From contig CP154957.1 of assembly GCA_039621445.1 (NCBI GenBank), forward strand, positions 37,416,382-37,480,381: 64,000 nucleotides of DNA, written 5' to 3'. Shown in pieces: positions 19,736-30,207 of the stretch (position 1 is its first letter; each line of letters starts with the position of its first letter). The position numbers and the translations under genes are program-made. The stretch comes from Euglena gracilis. Its lineage: Eukaryota > Euglenida > Euglenophyceae > Euglenales. The notes under the pieces are model-generated. The model ran no database searches and was not told the origin of the DNA. It worked only from the letters and a program-made list of their open reading frames with translations.

Positions 19736-21814
19736 TCGCAGTTGTCACTCCACGTGGCACTGCGGCCAGTTCTTCCACAGCTGCGGCGGAAACTGACTGC
19801 CCAGCCGGTGGAAGAAACACCTGACACTACAGCCATGGCGGAGGATGAACCTCCACCAACGCCGGCGCCACCGCCAGTGTCGGAAGCGACACGGACGGAA
19901 GGCGACCAGACAGCAATGACAGTGGAGACAATACCCACCGTGCCAGTACAGGATGAACCTGTACCAGCACGGGCAGTGCCACCAGAGGCACGGGATGAAC
20001 CCGCACCTCAGGGCACATCCACAATTACTGCACAGAAGCGTCAAGGCACACGGACACCGGCGCCTGAAAAACAGGCCGAGCGGACGTCCATGCCTCCACC
20101 ACAGGCTCAACCAGCGCGAAGTGCGCCGGCCAAGCCTACACCCACACCATCCCCCACGGCTACCCCTGGGAAACCCACGGAAGCCGCGAAGAAGCGTGTA
20201 GGACGACCATCAGCTCGGGAAACCCCTGCTGAAGGTCCACGACGCTCGGCGTCGGGGAGAAGACCCCCGTCCCAAGCGTCACCACGCACCTGGGCGAGCA
20301 AGCGTGACGCCGAACGGCGGCCCTCGGATACTCCGGAAACCGGAAGTCCGAAGGCCCCGGCGAAAACAAAGCCAGGCGCCGCCCCTTGCAAGCCCACACC
20401 GAAATCTGGTGATCAGCCCCCACCGAAAGGCGGTGGTGGTGCTGGCGGCCAGGGTGCTGCATCCTCTTCTCGTGGATCAGCCCCGGGACAAAGATTCACG
20501 CACGTCGCGTCATCCGGCTATGGGAAAACCTCACAGCCGAAACCGCAGTCAAAGGGGCAGGGAAAATCCCGTGCCTCAACAGCCGAGACACCTTCGGAAG
20601 ACGAAGTTGTCATCGACTGGAACGCGATCAATCAGGATGATCCTGAAACCCATGACCTGAAAAACAGGTACATGATGATTGATCACAAACTGAGGACAAA
20701 TCAATGTCTCAATCGGTGGATTGAGCCACTGTTCTGTCAGGGTCGAAAATGGTCCTTTGACCAGAACGTGACCTGGAATTATTACAATTCCAGATCCCCT
20801 CGCGTTTTGGCCCAATACTTCGGCGAGGAATTCCGCGTCAACAAAACGACGGAAAACCGTTTATTGTGGCTTTGCACTGAATGCCACAAGATGTATAACA
20901 GTGCACCTGACTTGGGATTACCCCTCGTCCACGTGTGCAATCCTGTGGATCGGAAATCGTTCCACAAGGATGTATACGTCCCCAACTGCGCCGCCTTGGT
21001 ATGCGCCAAGTGCGTGGATAGTTGGACCCACAAGCACAATTTTCAAAACACGGAGCGAGATGGTACAAATGTACCACTGCTCTGCGTTAACTGCCTTCGA
21101 GGGACCTTCTGGCAAACTGCGGAAGGCGCAGTTCGCACAATCGTGCCAAGCGGCCAGAAGCCACTGGAGGAATACTCCACCTTGCACAAAAAGTACAAGT
21201 ATTTTTTCAAGTACTCCAACCACAAGCTTGACGACTACCACCACACGGGAATGGCCCGTGGGTGGCAGATCGACAGTGGGGCGATACGCCTCGCTGCTGA
21301 AGAGGCAGGGGTAAGATTACCTTTCCTCTGGGAGACAGCGGACAGGGAAAAGATATTTTTCCGCCTATTCACAACACAGGACCGAAATGGTCGCTGGTGC
21401 CTACCACAATGGCCACCCGAAAACCACGGGTTGACTTGGAAAGACTGGCTTGGGGCCGTGTTACGACCCAATACAGTCCGCGCGGAATGTGCGCATCACA
21501 TGCCCATTGACCCGCACCCGGGGAATGCCCCGCAGGTGTCAGCCAATCACCCACGGATGAACTACTTCATCTGGCCAGCCACTCTGCCCACGAAATTCTG
21601 GGAGAAGCCGCAGTGGTTCCTCGCGGAAAGAGCGAGTGCAACCAAGCACACAGTCCCCGAAGGATGGGTTCGGGACTGGGTGGCACCTGACTTCACCTAC
21701 GAATCGCCAGAAACCTGGCTCGTAGACAGGCCACCACCACCGCAATTCCAGATGGTCCTGGTGGAAGATCCCCTGGACTCCCGCCATGATTATTGGCGGT
21801 TGGAAAGGATGTAA
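19736..21814 (+). CDS. Unknown ORF 4 (about 690 aa) with cysteine-rich module
   Basis: No family recognised. Residues 1-300 are low-complexity (P, T, A, K, G), probably disordered and basic. A folded C-terminal half begins near VVIDWNAINQDDPETHD. A cysteine/histidine module follows: LWLCTECHKMYN, LVHVCNPVD, AALVCAKCVDSW and LLCVNCLRG, giving three CxxC pairs and several His that could bind zinc. The last 180 residues are W-, P- and H-rich. There is no ATG at the 5' end of the frame; the reading comes straight from ORF 3 after a TGA. The stop codon lies in a perfect hairpin (21812-21830). Confidence 0.5.
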   Translation, partial: SQLSLHVALRPVLPQLRRKLTAQPVEETPDTTAMAEDEPPPTPAPPPVSEATRTEGDQTAMTVETIPTVPVQDEPVPARAVPPEARDEPAPQGTSTITAQKRQGTRTPAPEKQAERTSMPPPQAQPARSAPAKPTPTPSPTATPGKPTEAAKKRVGRPSARETPAEGPRRSASGRRPPSQASPRTWASKRDAERRPSDTPETGSPKAPAKTKPGAAPCKPTPKSGDQPPPKGGGGAGGQGAASSSRGSAPGQRFTHVASSGYGKTSQPKPQSKGQGKSRASTAETPSEDEVVIDWNAINQDDPETHDLKNRYMMIDHKLRTNQCLNRWIEPLFCQGRKWSFDQNVTWNYYNSRSPRVLAQYFGEEFRVNKTTENRLLWLCTECHKMYNSAPDLGLPLVHVCNPVDRKSFHKDVYVPNCAALVCAKCVDSWTHKHNFQNTERDGTNVPLLCVNCLRGTFWQTAEGAVRTIVPSGQKPLEEYSTLHKKYKYFFKYSNHKLDDYHHTGMARGWQIDSGAIRLAAEEAGVRLPFLWETADREKIFFRLFTTQDRNGRWCLPQWPPENHGLTWKDWLGAVLRPNTVRAECAHHMPIDPHPGNAPQVSANHPRMNYFIWPATLPTKFWEKPQWFLAERASATKHTVPEGWVRDWVAPDFTYESPETWLVDRPPPPQFQMVLVEDPLDSRHDYWRLERM

Positions 21815-21950
21815 TGCCGAAACGGCATTACCAGGCCCATGTAAGGTAAGCGCCTTCATGGAGCCTGGACACCCCAGGAGACTCATACACTATACAGTGG
21901 TAGCGGAAATCGCTGAACAGCCCTGGGATGAACCTGCGCCTGTCTCACAC
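21815..21950 (+). other. 3' flank of ORF 4, junction to DIRS fragment
   Basis: Hairpin-type sequence continues (GGGATGAACC near 21929) to about 21940, where gag-like DIRS sequence on the minus strand begins. No LTR, poly-A tail or target duplication was found, so the right end of the chromovirus-like block is undefined. Confidence 0.4.
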
Positions 21951-22480
21951 ACTCTGCACGCTCTGGATGGACACGCTCCTCCTTCTGGTCTTTCTGGTCA
22001 CTGTGGTCCACTGTCCGTGGCCGTCACTGGGTGGGGTTTTTTGCTGGGAAATTTCTGATGTAAGGATCTGGGGGGAAGGGGCGGCCACGGTTCGCCACGT
22101 TTTGTCCGCACCTTCAGGTTCTCTAGCTGCTGCGGTGACTGCTGCTCCGGGTATTTCACGTCGATTGGATAGTTTCCAATTTCTTCTCCACAGCATTGTT
22201 CGTCAAATTCGTGAAGTCAAATTGAAATTGTAAATTGTAAATTGATGTTACGTCTGCGTCGTGTCCTTCCGCATATTCGTTTGATATTGACTTCTTCTCT
22301 TGGTTCGTCTTCTTTCTAGACTTTGTTCCTTTCTTCTGGGTTGGCGAAGGGAGTCAGCCAACGCCGGCGAAAAAGGCACTAAGCGCAGAATCCTAACCAA
22401 GCGCACCAAAACAATCCAAACAGCACCGCCGGCGAGCAAGGCATGGCTTCGCAATGGCAAAGCCCGACGTAGCGGCACTT
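21945..22480 (-). pseudogene. DIRS 5' end: terminal repeat and gag start
   Basis: Minus strand: left terminal repeat (22475-22340, with GCCAACGCCGGCG on the plus strand) and the gag start (Met at 22196) with SDGHGQWTTV and a basic run. It is cut off about 85 codons into gag by the chromovirus-like block. It might be the 5' part of the DIRS copy whose 3' part lies at 8.35-10.39 kb, but the intervening gag-RT sequence is missing. Confidence 0.65.
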
Positions 22481-22489
22481 TCCCCCTCG

Positions 22490-22937
22490 CCGAAACCGAC
22501 GACGGGCGATGGAGGGGGGGCGTAGTTTTTCATTTTTGTCAAGCCATCTGGGCTCTTAACTGAGCTTTCAGAAAAGGGGGGGTTGCTTTACGCTTCGCCC
22601 TCAAAGTCCCTTCCTCCCCGGTCGGTTCCCTGGAGGGAGTAAGACAGGGCGAAGCCAGGGCCATTTCCCCGCCGCCAAAGAGCAAAGTGTGGAGCCCGAG
22701 CAACGTGCCGCCTCTCCCTTCCTTCTGTGTCGCCTCCCCTCCCTCCCTCCCGGGTTGGTTGTCCTGGCGGGGTTGCGAAGGGCGTTAAAGAGCCCCAAAC
22801 CTCGGAAGGCGACGGCCACAGAAATGAAGGAAGGGGGCTGAAGAAAACGCTCAATGACCAGATGTGCTTTTTTTGTATTAAAAAAAAGTACGCTACATAA
22901 AAAATTTTCTGCTCTCTGCCAGGCGGTTGTTTTTGTA
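22490..22937. other. Non-coding, decayed DIRS-end-like sequence
   Basis: Contains GCTTCGCCCTCAAAGTCCC, CCCTGGAGGGAGTA and GTGTGGAGCCCGAG between 22590 and 22700, the order of a DIRS internal complementary region but strongly diverged. Otherwise C-rich and AT-rich stretches without genes. Confidence 0.4.
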
Positions 22938-23105
22938 ATCCCTCGAGGCAAACCGACAAGGGAGGAAGGGACACCCAGGGCGCAGCACAAAGACGTTGTG
23001 AGGCCATGCCTTGCTCGCCGGCGGTGTTGTGTGATTGTTCTCTTGCTGGGTTAGGCGTCTCCCCTTAGTGCCGCCTCGCCGGAATTGGCTGCATTGTCTC
23101 CGACG
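22938..23105 (-). repeat. DIRS right terminal repeat and end
   Basis: Plus-strand text CCCTCGAGGCAAACCGACAA and GGGAGGAAGGGACACC marks the outer end; CTCGCCGGCGGTG and GCCGGAATTGGCTG mark the inverted terminal repeat. It belongs to the DIRS copy that runs leftwards from about 25270. Confidence 0.7.
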
Positions 23106-23215
23106 TGACGACCATGGCGCTGTCTCTTCCCCTGGGCCCCCCCCCCCTTCCCCCTGGTTCCCACTTGCTGGCCGATGGCGTTTGAAGACGATTTTTTTCA
23201 ATGGGAGGGGGGGAG

Positions 23216-23316
23216 TCAGGCTCACAACGTCGGTGTCCCTTCCTCCCTTGTCGGTTTGCCTCGAGGGAGTACGAGACACTTCGGGCTCCGCACTTTGCCA
23301 TTGTGAGGCCAGATTG
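23216..23316 (-). repeat. DIRS internal complementary region
   Basis: Plus strand: CCTCCCTTGTCGGTTTGCCT, then CGAGGGAGTACGAGACACTT, then CGGGCTCCGCACTTTGCC. The first half is complementary to the right end of the same element at 22938-22990; the second half corresponds to the left ends found in other family B copies. Confidence 0.7.
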
Positions 23317-25270
23317 TGCACTGAAAGTAGGGGGGCCAGGGCATTTTCCAAGGCACCTTGGGCACCAAGTCTTTGATAATGGGTTGTAAAAGCCTCAACC
23401 CCTTTCCATTGACCAATTTCACAAAATTCTTGGGCAGAAAGGCCCAATTTTTTGAGCAACCCAACCCCTGCCCCTTTAGTGGAGTGGGGTCCCCACACGT
23501 GGGAGGGTACTCCTTGTTCGGTCAAAAACTCTCTTGTAATAGAAGCAATTGTGTCAGCACTTATGGGTGTATAGGGGGGTTTTAATGAAATCAGAAGGGG
23601 ACCCCCAGGATTTACTTTAAACCAGGTGGCGGCCACGTAAGCCATGATTAAATGAAAGGGACTGATTTGGGGACATTGGGGAATTGAGACAACTCTTTCC
23701 CACTTGTGGAATTTTTGCCTTTTACGTTTGATTTGAATGTAGGTTGGCCCCCAACACACTTGTGGTTCTTTTGGCTTGTGCCAAACCGGATGAACGATAT
23801 AAACAGAGGATGCGTGAACAAAAAATGAGCTGTGTGTGCAATGTACAAATATCAGTGGGCACAGGCTGCCTTGCCAGCCCCAGGAGGATTGGGAGGGGAT
23901 CCCAGAATGCCCCATACTTCTCCAGATTTTGGTTCCAAATCCTCTTATAAGGTGCTAAAAAGGTATTTAACCTTAGGCCACCAAAACCAGGGATCAAAAG
24001 CTAGCACTGTACGCATTACGGGCCTGGGCCTTTGAAAATTGAAAAAGTTGAGTTAAAGCGTCAGCTACTTGGTCAGTGGCGGCCAAAGGGGGGGGGGGCA
24101 CCCCCATTTTTTCCAGAATCACCCATAAAAGGGTAAGGGCACTTTGGTCCCTTTTCAAACTGGGATTTCATCCCAGGAAATCTTTAATGGTTGAATTTTG
24201 TATTTGTTTCCCCTCCAAAATTTGTCTGAGCAAATCATGCAAAGGAGGGGCCACCTGGGGGTGGCATTTTTCCCTCCCTGCAATTGGTGAACATAGCTCT
24301 GTGGGGGGTGATTTTTAGGCAGGGGGTCCCTGGAACTCTCATTTTTATTAACTGGGGCCACCATGTGGCTGAATCCCAGTAGGAGGTGACCATAAAAACT
24401 TTGGCCTTGGGAAACATTTTTAATCTGTTGAGAAATTTTTGAATTACTGCCCCGTTAGGGGCTTTGCATAAAGTCTCCATGTTGTCTAGTGGACATTGTA
24501 AAGTGTCCACTGCTGTGGCTTCCCAGTGGGGCCACCTGGCCACAAATTGTGGCAGTTTTCTGTTGCCTGGGGAGGCAAAAAGGTCTGTTTCCAGATTTAT
24601 GCAATTTTTGAATTGCTGTTTTAGCCAGTGAAAAAGTTTGGAGTCCAGTGAGTAGTCCCCCCTGTCCATTTCCCATCTGCTTATGGGGTCTGCCAGGTAT
24701 CCTTTTGAGGGGACCCAGTTTACTTGGAGATTGACATTTTTCTCCATGAACCATTTGAGAAATTGTCTTAGAATTGTGTTGAACGGGAATTTATTCCCCC
24801 CCTTTTGTTAAGTAATAATAAATTACTTGATTGTCCACTGACAGGCACACATTTTCTCCTGGCTTGCTGACACTTTTTACTGTGCTTACGGCAGCACTTG
24901 ACTCCTTTACATTGATGTGTAAAATGGAATTTTCCCTCCAAAATTCCTGGACACGTTTTCCAGTTCGAATGTCCAGCCCCCCCCCCATGTATGGGTGCTG
25001 CTGCCTGAGTGAAACTCTCTTGTTGCATTTTGGGGGAAGGGCCTGCCCCCCCCCAGGTGTCCAGTAAAAATTTTATTTCCTTTTATTGGGCCTTGATTTC
25101 CTAGGAAATTGGATGTTTTGAATCCCAGGGGGCTGCAGAGGTTGTAACTAAAAAAATTGCCAGGGCATCTGTAATTGCCCTTAGAAAGGGCAGGGCCATA
25201 AGATTGCACCATATTTGGCCCAAAATGGCAGCCAATTTCATTTTTGACATGTAGGGCTATGGCAGCCATA
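23310..25270 (-). pseudogene. DIRS copy: gag piece, RNase H, methyltransferase-like, recombinase
   Basis: Minus strand. A gag-like piece (25270 to about 25060) is joined by deletion to RNase H (SGSSTHTWGGG, VKESSAAVSTVKSVS, LSVDNQVIYYYL, 25000-24790), then LADPISRWEMDRGD and the methyltransferase-like block (24700-24240), then a recombinase: FGGLRLNTFLAPYK, a degenerate first Arg region (near 23780), HSTKGAGVGLLKKLG (HxxR changed to HxxK), GQWKGVEAF and HYQRLGAQ. The lost catalytic Arg and several frameshifts make it inactive. Confidence 0.75.
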
Positions 25271-25489
25271 CAAGGGGTGGACCTCCAGAGGCCACCCAGA
25301 AGCTAAAGGACAGCCCCACAGGGGCTTTTTATTTAACAAAGGCCCAGCCCCAGGAGGAACAGGGGGAAGGGGAAGGACCCCAACAAGTATTTATTCATCA
25401 ATCTTCAAATCCCCCAGTGAAATCAAAAAGGGGGGACCCACAGAGGCCCCCCTATGGTATGGATACCAACACCATCATGCAAAACAGGG
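25271..25489 (+). pseudogene. DIRS gag piece left of the LTR element
   Basis: Plus strand. GGACCCACAGAGGCCCCCCT and CTATGGTATGG match (in the other orientation) the gag of the copy at 37.4 kb. The piece continues after the LTR element at 30803. The 37.4-kb copy has the uninterrupted site, so insertion inside gag is shown directly. Confidence 0.65.
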
Positions 25490-26083
25490 TGTCGGCTGTC
25501 GGCCCGCCGACAGCCGGTTTCTCAACATTCCCCCCGCGATAGGACTCACCCAGTGGGTAGGAAGCTCCAGAAGTCAATTGGAAGGTGAGCAAAATGTTGC
25601 AAGTCTGGAAGTACAAAAGAAAAGAATGAAGGAGCAAGGCATTCCATTCCAAAATCATTCTCTGTATGTTACTCTCACCCACTGCAAGCACAGGTGTGTC
25701 TGACCAAGGTGTGCAGGTTCCTTGTGTGTGCTTTGCCTTTTGAATCAAGTCAATGCTAAAAAGGTTCTTCTCTGTGGTTTTCTTTGGATTCAAGGACAGA
25801 AAAAGCCATTTTCAGTTCAAAGTTTTTGGATCCTACGCCGGTATGCCAACCCAGCCACTTACAGGGGGCAAAAAGCCGGGCTTCCGGCCCTGAGCCCTCC
25901 GGAGGCTCTTTTTATTGAAAACCGCTGAGACTGGGTGGTGACCGTAGGTGGGGGAAAAGGAGGAAGGAGGCCCAGTCGGTCGGGCATTACATTTCCCAGG
26001 CATTTGAATTCATTTTCCCGTTTCCGGTTCACCTTTAAACTACTTTTACTTTTCCTTTTTTTCTCCGAAACCCCCCACTGACA
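25490..26083 (+). repeat. 5' LTR
   Basis: 594 bp, TG...CA ends, with an inner short inverted repeat at the start (GGCTGTCGGCCCGCCGACAG). Nearly identical to 30208-30802; the largest difference is around 26005-26025. Confidence 0.85.
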
Positions 26084-26100
26084 TGGTACGCAGAGGTTTG
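26084..26100 (+). promoter_or_regulatory. Primer binding site, initiator-tRNA-Met-like
   Basis: TGGTACGCAGAGG begins directly after the LTR. The complement of the eukaryotic initiator tRNA 3' end is TGGTAGCAGAGG, so only one extra base differs. The priming tRNA is inferred. Confidence 0.55.
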
Positions 26101-29100
26101 CTGCTGGGCTGTGCCCAGCAGAATCTTTTGAAATCTGTGGTTTTTTGGAATCTGCACCAATCTGTGCTGTAAAACTGAGTGGGTGAATCATCTGCCGTTT
26201 GGTAAATGGAATGGAATCAATCTGTGAGCAAGGCTCTGGGGGGAATTGACACTGAAAAGGGCCCAGATTTTTGCAATTCCAAGTAATAGGAGAACGGGCC
26301 AGGTTGAGTGTCAACCGTGAGCCAAGCTCTAAGCTCCCGTTGTTGACTTGTGTGCATTTTTTTTTCTGTGGCGTGTGGTTTTTCTCAGTGTCTTTTTTTC
26401 AGCAATTTTTTTCCCGAAACAGGCTGTGCTTTTTTTTTTTGAACGAACTGTCGAGTCCAATCTGGAAGATAATTTTTCTGGCAGAATTTTCATTTTCAGG
26501 TTGATGGTTTTACAGTTTTGGCTGTGGGAAAGTCAAGTTTACATTTTCTTCGCCAATGATTCAGGTTTTTCATCGTTTTCTGGTTGTGGATTTTTCGGAT
26601 AAACCTCAGAATGCTTGAAGCATGTCATCTTTGAGAAACACCATCTTCTCTGGGATGCACAGTACCCTTTTACTTGTGCTCAAGCAGCCAGACAAATAGT
26701 TCAAAAGTTTTTTGTTTTGCCAGTCCCAGTTTAACTTTGATCAGGGTGCAGGTGTGGCAGGTGCTTAATCCACAGATTGGGCATCATTTCAGTGGTTTTG
26801 TCTTCTGGTCCCATGCATTTGTGGGCTCCGAGTCCATCTTTTGGGAGAGGTTTACTGGTTTGTTCAGTGACGTTTTTCCTGTCTGGGACATGCATCGACC
26901 TGTTCCTTTTTCACAGTTTTGTTGTTTGCACTCAGTTTCGGTGTGCTTCCAGTGAGGCAGCCCAGTTCGGTTTTGGGTTATGCCGTTTCGAGGGGAAAAA
27001 ACATTTCCATCGAACACTGGCAGGCAGAGTAACTTTCATTCGTTTTTGGGAGTCACTGGTCAAAAAGGGAACCGGGTGTGTAAATCCGGGAGGAACAGAC
27101 ACCCCCGTTGGCACACACTTCAGGGCCCAGGGATCCTGAGTTCAGTGGTGTTCAGTTTTCAGTTCAGTGTTTCAGTTTCAGTTCAGTAGTGTTGTTTTTG
27201 GTCGCGACCTGGGGAATTTTTGGTGACCGTTCCAAGTTTTCAACTGATGAGTTAACAAGGGGGGGAACATGCACGGGAGGTGGTTGGGCCCGACCATTTT
27301 TTTGTAACCCCTGAGAAGATTCATTTGGTTGAGACGTGTGGGTGGTTGCGTTTCTGAGAGCCCCATTCCGGAAATATCTCAGAGTCATGATTGGGAAGCT
27401 GAGGGTGTTGTTCAGCTGCATAATCACCAGAATTTTGTTTCATGGAATTTGGTTGTATTGTCAAGCCTGTTGGGAAAAGAAGTCCACCAGAATATTTCTG
27501 GAAAGAATCCAAAGTGGTGGCAAAGTCAATTTTTCCCTTGTCTTGTGTGATCTGTTGGCCAATTGGTGAGCCATAATCTCAATCTCATCTGGGTTGGTTT
27601 GCTTGGCTGTGGTCGGCTGCACATTTTTCCAAAAACAGCGCTGATTTAGCTGCGTTTTGTGTTGCAGCCTGCTGTTGTGGATGCTAATTTTGTCGTAATG
27701 GGGTTCCTCCCTTCCCCAATTGCCATGAGTTGTTCGGCAATATGATAGACAATGATGCATCCTGGTTTTTTTGTTGTGGTTTGGGCACACTGACAAATCA
27801 ATCTGTGATGGGTGTTGCGAGGAGGCAGCCATAGGGTCCAGCTTTATTGTTGCTGTGTTTGGTTTTTTTCTTTCTTTTTTCCCGTTGTGCAGGTTTTCAA
27901 CTCAACAACGCAAGGAGCAAGAATTGAGAGAATTTCGAGGATTTCACCGTGGAGAATTTATCAAGAGTATTGCAATTTGGACGACCACAAGCAGAATTTC
28001 GTCACCACGGTGGGTACTTCGAAGTGGCATTGTGAGCCCCCAGCCGTATTGTGACCCCTGGGAAGTTAATGACAAGACTTGGTGCGTTGGAGCCTGGCTG
28101 ATAATTGGTTGCGATGCAGGGGGTCAACACGGAGTTCATTTTCCCCCTGTTTGTTGTTGTTCACATGAGCCGTGAGCCAGGCCTCGCAGCCTGAACTCCC
28201 CGATCGTTCTTGCCAAACATTCGGGGGGAAGGGGGGACTGCCCAAATAGCCTGCCTGGGTGCAAGTATCAGCTTATTTTTCCTCCAGTGAAGAATTTTGG
28301 AGGAATGCAAACGTAAATGGGTTCTCCCATCATTTGGGGGGGTCCATTTGGCTGACAGCACCAAAATAGTTGTTGACTACTTTCTTTGGAGTGCCGAGCC
28401 TGAGGAAGGAGCGTTCAAATTTTCCTGATTTTTTGGGGGTCCTGGCAGATTTCGGCACCCACAATTTCTAAGTTTCTTGACCCCTGCCACCCTGTGTGCT
28501 TGGGGGGGGGGGGCTCAGCGAAGCCATGTCCTGTGACTAATTCAGCTTTTTGTGGAGCTGAATGTTGTTTTGCAATCGGTTTGGAAATGTGAAGCCCAGG
28601 TTTAATTAATTGAGGTTTTGCCCTCCGGCCCTTTTGCGTGGGGGGGGGGGGGCCGCGAGCAGCCCCATCCTTTGGAGTTGTTTGATTTCATTCGGTTTGG
28701 ACATCACAGCCCAGGTTTGTTATTTTTTTTTGGGTTTGGGCCCCTTGCCTCTTGTTTGGGGGGGGGGGGCAGCGAAAAATCGCCTTGGCTGAGAGACTTG
28801 GATTTGAATTTTTGTGATTTTTGAGTCGTTTGACCCCCATTGCCTCGTGTGAATGAGCAGGGGATGGGGGGGCAGTGAGAAATTTCCTGGCTGAGAAAGC
28901 GGAATTGTCTTTTTTAAGATTTTTTAATTTGCTGGAACCCCCGACCCTCACGGCTGTGTTGCTCGGGGGGGGGGGGCAGATCGGTTGTTTATCACGGATA
29001 TTGTGATTCGGTTTGCCAGTCTGTGCAGTCCACAGTTGTGTGATGTTGTGTGGCTGACTTTGGTTTGGAGGTTGGAATTCCTGGTTGGATTTGTTGAGGG

Positions 29101-30196
29101 CTTTTGCAGGCCTTGCTCCTGTGGAGGCTTCATCTGTGTTGGGGAAAAAACCTGGCATTTTTATTTTTTTCCAAGGAGAAAACCGAGTTCAGATTTGCAG
29201 ACTCAGTTTTTTGATTCGGTTTGGATTTTGAGAACTGCAATTTTCATGGAATATTCGAACTCGGGGGGGGGGGGGTGGACCCTCCTCAGTTCAGGCCCAG
29301 GTGTGTGGGCCATTTTCTGAGAGCCACATGTTGCGGCTGAGGGCCAAACAGATGCCCTGTGATTTTTTGTTCATTTTTTCGGTGGGCCAAAGGGATGCCC
29401 TTTCCCGAAAGGAAGACTTCCAGACACATTGTCGGTTGGTTTTTCCTTTGGAGCAAACAATACGTGATCCCACACCACACACCCCACCGCACCCGCACAT
29501 TGTGCACTACTCCACTGTTTATTCACTTACCCTCACCTCATTACGCTCACTGTCCTTCCTGTCCATAACCCAACCTTCGCTGCCTCTGTTCTCGCTCTCT
29601 CCTCCGTCGTCCATTTTTTTTCACACTGGAAAGGAATGCTTCGCTCTTCCTTTTTTTTACCCAATCAAAGAATTACGCCAGGCACTGTGAGCCAAGTCCC
29701 TGATTCAAAAGAATTTCATTTCTTCACACACAAAAATCAACGAATGTTCAGTTGTTATTGTTTGGATTCTTTCCTTCCTCACCACGGGCAATATTCTTGA
29801 ACGCTGCCAAAGGGACGTTTTAATTAAGGCAGTGTGAGGGACAGGCCTGGGTGGAAGTGTGCCCGAAGATTTTTTTGTTTTTTGCTTCTTTTGTGGGTTC
29901 CATGTTTCTTTTGCATACACAAGTTTCGGACTCAACAAGACACAAGAATTCCCCCACATTTTTTGTGGGACGTTTCTTTCTCCCTTCCACCACCGGTGGG
30001 GGGGGGGCTGGCCCCGTTATCACCTGATTTTTCAGGTTCCCCTAAAAGCACTATCAAGTTGCTGGGGGGGGGGGTCACCACAGCCCTTCAAAAAAAATTA
30101 AAAAAATGCCCCCGGAGGCCAAAACAGCCCAATCTTAAAATAAAAATGAATTTTCCCCGTTCAAGGGGGGGGGGGAATTGGTCCGACTAACGTCGC
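26101..30196 (+). other. Internal region of the LTR element, non-coding
   Basis: Only short frames with no domain. T-rich from 26340 to 26620. From about 28490 to 30180 there is a loosely repeated pattern of about 100-120 bp in which G runs of 7-13 recur (near 28501, 28640, 28757, 28866, 28966, 29263, 30000, 30065, 30166). A stretch near 27890-28020 is exon-like in composition but cannot be supported as a gene. Confidence 0.5.
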
Positions 30197-30207
30197 AAGG
30201 GAGGGGG
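30197..30207 (+). promoter_or_regulatory. Polypurine tract
   Basis: AAGGGAGGGGG immediately precedes the 3' LTR, as expected for plus-strand DNA priming. Confidence 0.7.

Larger units (their letters stand above)
10386..21945 (+). repeat. Dense short hairpins with A-rich loops
   Basis: Perfect inverted arms of 5-8 bp around loops AAA, ATA, ATGAA, GAAG, AATG and similar are spread through this block. Examples: ACCGGGGAAGCCCCGGT (near 11043), GCGTACCGATACGGTACGC (16450-16468), GTCGATAAAATTATCGAC (16029-16046), GTACAGGATGAACCTGTAC (near 19946), TAATGCCGAAACGGCATTA (21812-21830). GGGAAACCC occurs at least 11 times and GGATGAACC 6 times. They lie inside ORFs in different frames, so the motif is at nucleic-acid level. 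I did not notice the GGGAAACCC series outside this block. Confidence 0.7.

Noticed and set aside
16252-21814. Bacterial-type operon
   Set aside because: Overlapping ORFs look operon-like, but there are no ribosome-binding sites and the surroundings are eukaryotic retroelements.
10386-21945. LTRs of the chromovirus-like element
   Set aside because: I looked for a direct repeat joining the two sides of the block and found none; both sides abut DIRS fragments.
26271-27189. Envelope-like or other genes inside the LTR element
   Set aside because: Short T-rich frames overlapping in several phases, no signal peptide plus membrane layout, no homology.
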